Shown piece by piece: positions 6,201 through 7,265 of a stretch of 7,265 nucleotides of DNA. The position numbers and the translations under genes were made by a program. Under the pieces are notes generated by a model. The model was given only the letters and a program-made list of their open reading frames with translations, did not search any database and was not told where the DNA came from. The DNA comes from Planctomycetota bacterium (lineage in GTDB: Bacteria; Planctomycetota; Planctomycetia; Pirellulales; Pirellulaceae): the NCBI GenBank assembly GCA_024274855.1, contig JAJSAJ010000144.1, positions 1 to 7,265 of the forward strand, read 5' to 3'. Positions within the stretch are counted from its first letter, which is position 1. Each line of letters begins with the position of its first letter.

Positions 6201-7265
6201 ATGATACGTTCCGCTCTATTGACTCTGGGGCTCTTTCTTCCCGTATTGCCGGCTATTTCCGCAGATCAACCGTTGGTGGTCGAGACAGACCGATTTCATG
6301 CTGAGTGGCGCAACGGTTCGCTGATATCGTTAACCGATGCAGATGGTCGGCTGATGGTCCGCCCCGATGACCTGTCCTCCGCACTCGGCATCCAAGACGC
6401 GGAAGGGATTCATTACGCCACTCGTGCGAGTGGGAATCAGAAACTCTCAATCGGCTCATCGGCGACGCGTCGATACGGGTCATTCACCGGGCCGAACAAC
6501 AGGCTGGCGAAAGCGACTTATTCGATTGCTCCGACCACCGGCGACCTCGTGCTCTCCCAACAGTGCTCGGCAGGTGCGCCGGGGGTTGTGGGAATCAATT
6601 GGTCAATCGCTCGGATCCCGCTGGAATACTCCATTATCGTTCCCGGGCGTTCGGGAGTCCGCTTGAGTGCAACAACGCCCGGCCGGCGACACCAATTCGA
6701 TTACCCGATGGGCTGGGAAGCACAACTGGCTATCGTCGAGAAAAAGCAAGCGGCCAGAGGACCCGGCAAAAGTGCCGGTAGCGGATTCTATATATGGGCT
6801 GACGATGCCAAGGGACGGTATAAGCGGCTGGTTGTCCAGCGAAACGCGGACGGCTGGCTACTCGAGTTCACAACATTCAACAATGCTCCGTTTGATCAAG
6901 AAACGGGGTGCCAATCCGTGGCGTGGCACGTCAATACCTATCAGGGAGACTGGCGCGTGCCAGCTGGCCGGTATCGTGACTGGATGACTGCTCACTTCGA
7001 CCCGGTTGCCATCGAGTCCCAGAACCCCACATGGGTCAGAAACATCCGGGCCGTCGTCATCATGGGATTGGACCAGGACATCCTTGAGGCGCTGCCCAAG
7101 CGGCTTGACCCCAAACAAACGGTTTTATACACCCCGAATTGGCGATCGGCCGGATATGACCGCGACTATCCCAGCTACGACAAGCCGGTCGATAGACTCA
7201 AACCGTTTGTCGATCAAGCACATGAGCTGGGTTTCCGCATCATGTTGCACGTCAACTATTTCGGC
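6201..7265 (+). CDS. Secreted DUF6259-family glycoside hydrolase-like protein, partial
   Basis: The frame is open from ATG 6201 to the right edge (355 codons; C-terminus missing). Residues 1-21 (MIRSALLTLG...AISA) form a signal peptide, with cleavage before DQPLVVE; AAGG lies 10 bases upstream of the start. A beta-sandwich follows (about 22-265) with GFYIWADDAKGRYKRLVV from 195 and TYQGDW...AGRYRDW from 246. These align with GLYAACDD...LRK and TFQGDW...AERYRRW of the gene at 2093-4515, which puts both in one family. The start of a barrel is seen in RNIRAVVIMG, QTVLYTPNW, the D/Y-rich YDRDYPSYD, and LKPFVDQAHELGFRIMLHVNYFG near the end. The catalytic residues lie beyond the edge. Overall similarity to the first DUF6259 protein is low, so the two are old paralogues with probably different substrates. 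A glycosidase is the best guess; the substrate is unknown. Confidence 0.85.
   Translation, partial: MIRSALLTLGLFLPVLPAISADQPLVVETDRFHAEWRNGSLISLTDADGRLMVRPDDLSSALGIQDAEGIHYATRASGNQKLSIGSSATRRYGSFTGPNNRLAKATYSIAPTTGDLVLSQQCSAGAPGVVGINWSIARIPLEYSIIVPGRSGVRLSATTPGRRHQFDYPMGWEAQLAIVEKKQAARGPGKSAGSGFYIWADDAKGRYKRLVVQRNADGWLLEFTTFNNAPFDQETGCQSVAWHVNTYQGDWRVPAGRYRDWMTAHFDPVAIESQNPTWVRNIRAVVIMGLDQDILEALPKRLDPKQTVLYTPNWRSAGYDRDYPSYDKPVDRLKPFVDQAHELGFRIMLHVNYFG

Overview
The window looks like a fragment of a planctomycete chromosome. It encodes four secreted carbohydrate-active proteins of types abundant in that phylum: GH2, two DUF6259 and one DUF1080 (3-keto-disaccharide hydrolase family). The intergenic spaces are long and carry dense palindromic repeats, including the element that translates as the familiar spurious planctomycete peptide TWEGEAPAEPR. 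The phylum is an inference from gene families and repeats; no genus can be given.

Layout. 1-1223 (minus strand): the N-terminal 407 codons of a secreted glycoside hydrolase family 2 protein that runs off the left edge. 1224-2092: an 869-base divergent spacer packed with inverted repeats (1407-1538, 1734-1754, 1801-1841, 1898-2004). 2093-4515 (plus): an 807-residue DUF6259 glycoside hydrolase-like gene split by one missing base near 2872. 4516-5121: a 606-base spacer with a nested palindrome (4634-4795) and a run of hairpins (4976-5097). 5122-5943 (plus): a complete 273-residue DUF1080 protein. 5944-6200: a spacer filled by a second copy of the repeat at 1407-1538. 6201-7265 (plus): the first 355 codons of a second, divergent DUF6259 protein that runs off the right edge.

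Working together. All four proteins carry export signals, and all belong to families that bind or cleave sugars. The simplest reading is an extracytoplasmic glycan-breakdown cluster: GH2 and the DUF6259 enzymes would cut glycosidic bonds, and the DUF1080 protein would act on oxidised (3-keto) sugars or bind saccharides. No transporter, regulator or sulfatase is visible, so the substrate cannot be named. Each gene has its own large repeat-bearing leader, which argues against a tight operon.

Nothing here establishes a wholly new system. The points most worth a second look are the broken but otherwise intact DUF6259 gene, the mobile-looking palindrome family present at two loci, two further MITE-like palindromes, and the hairpin array in the DUF1080 leader.
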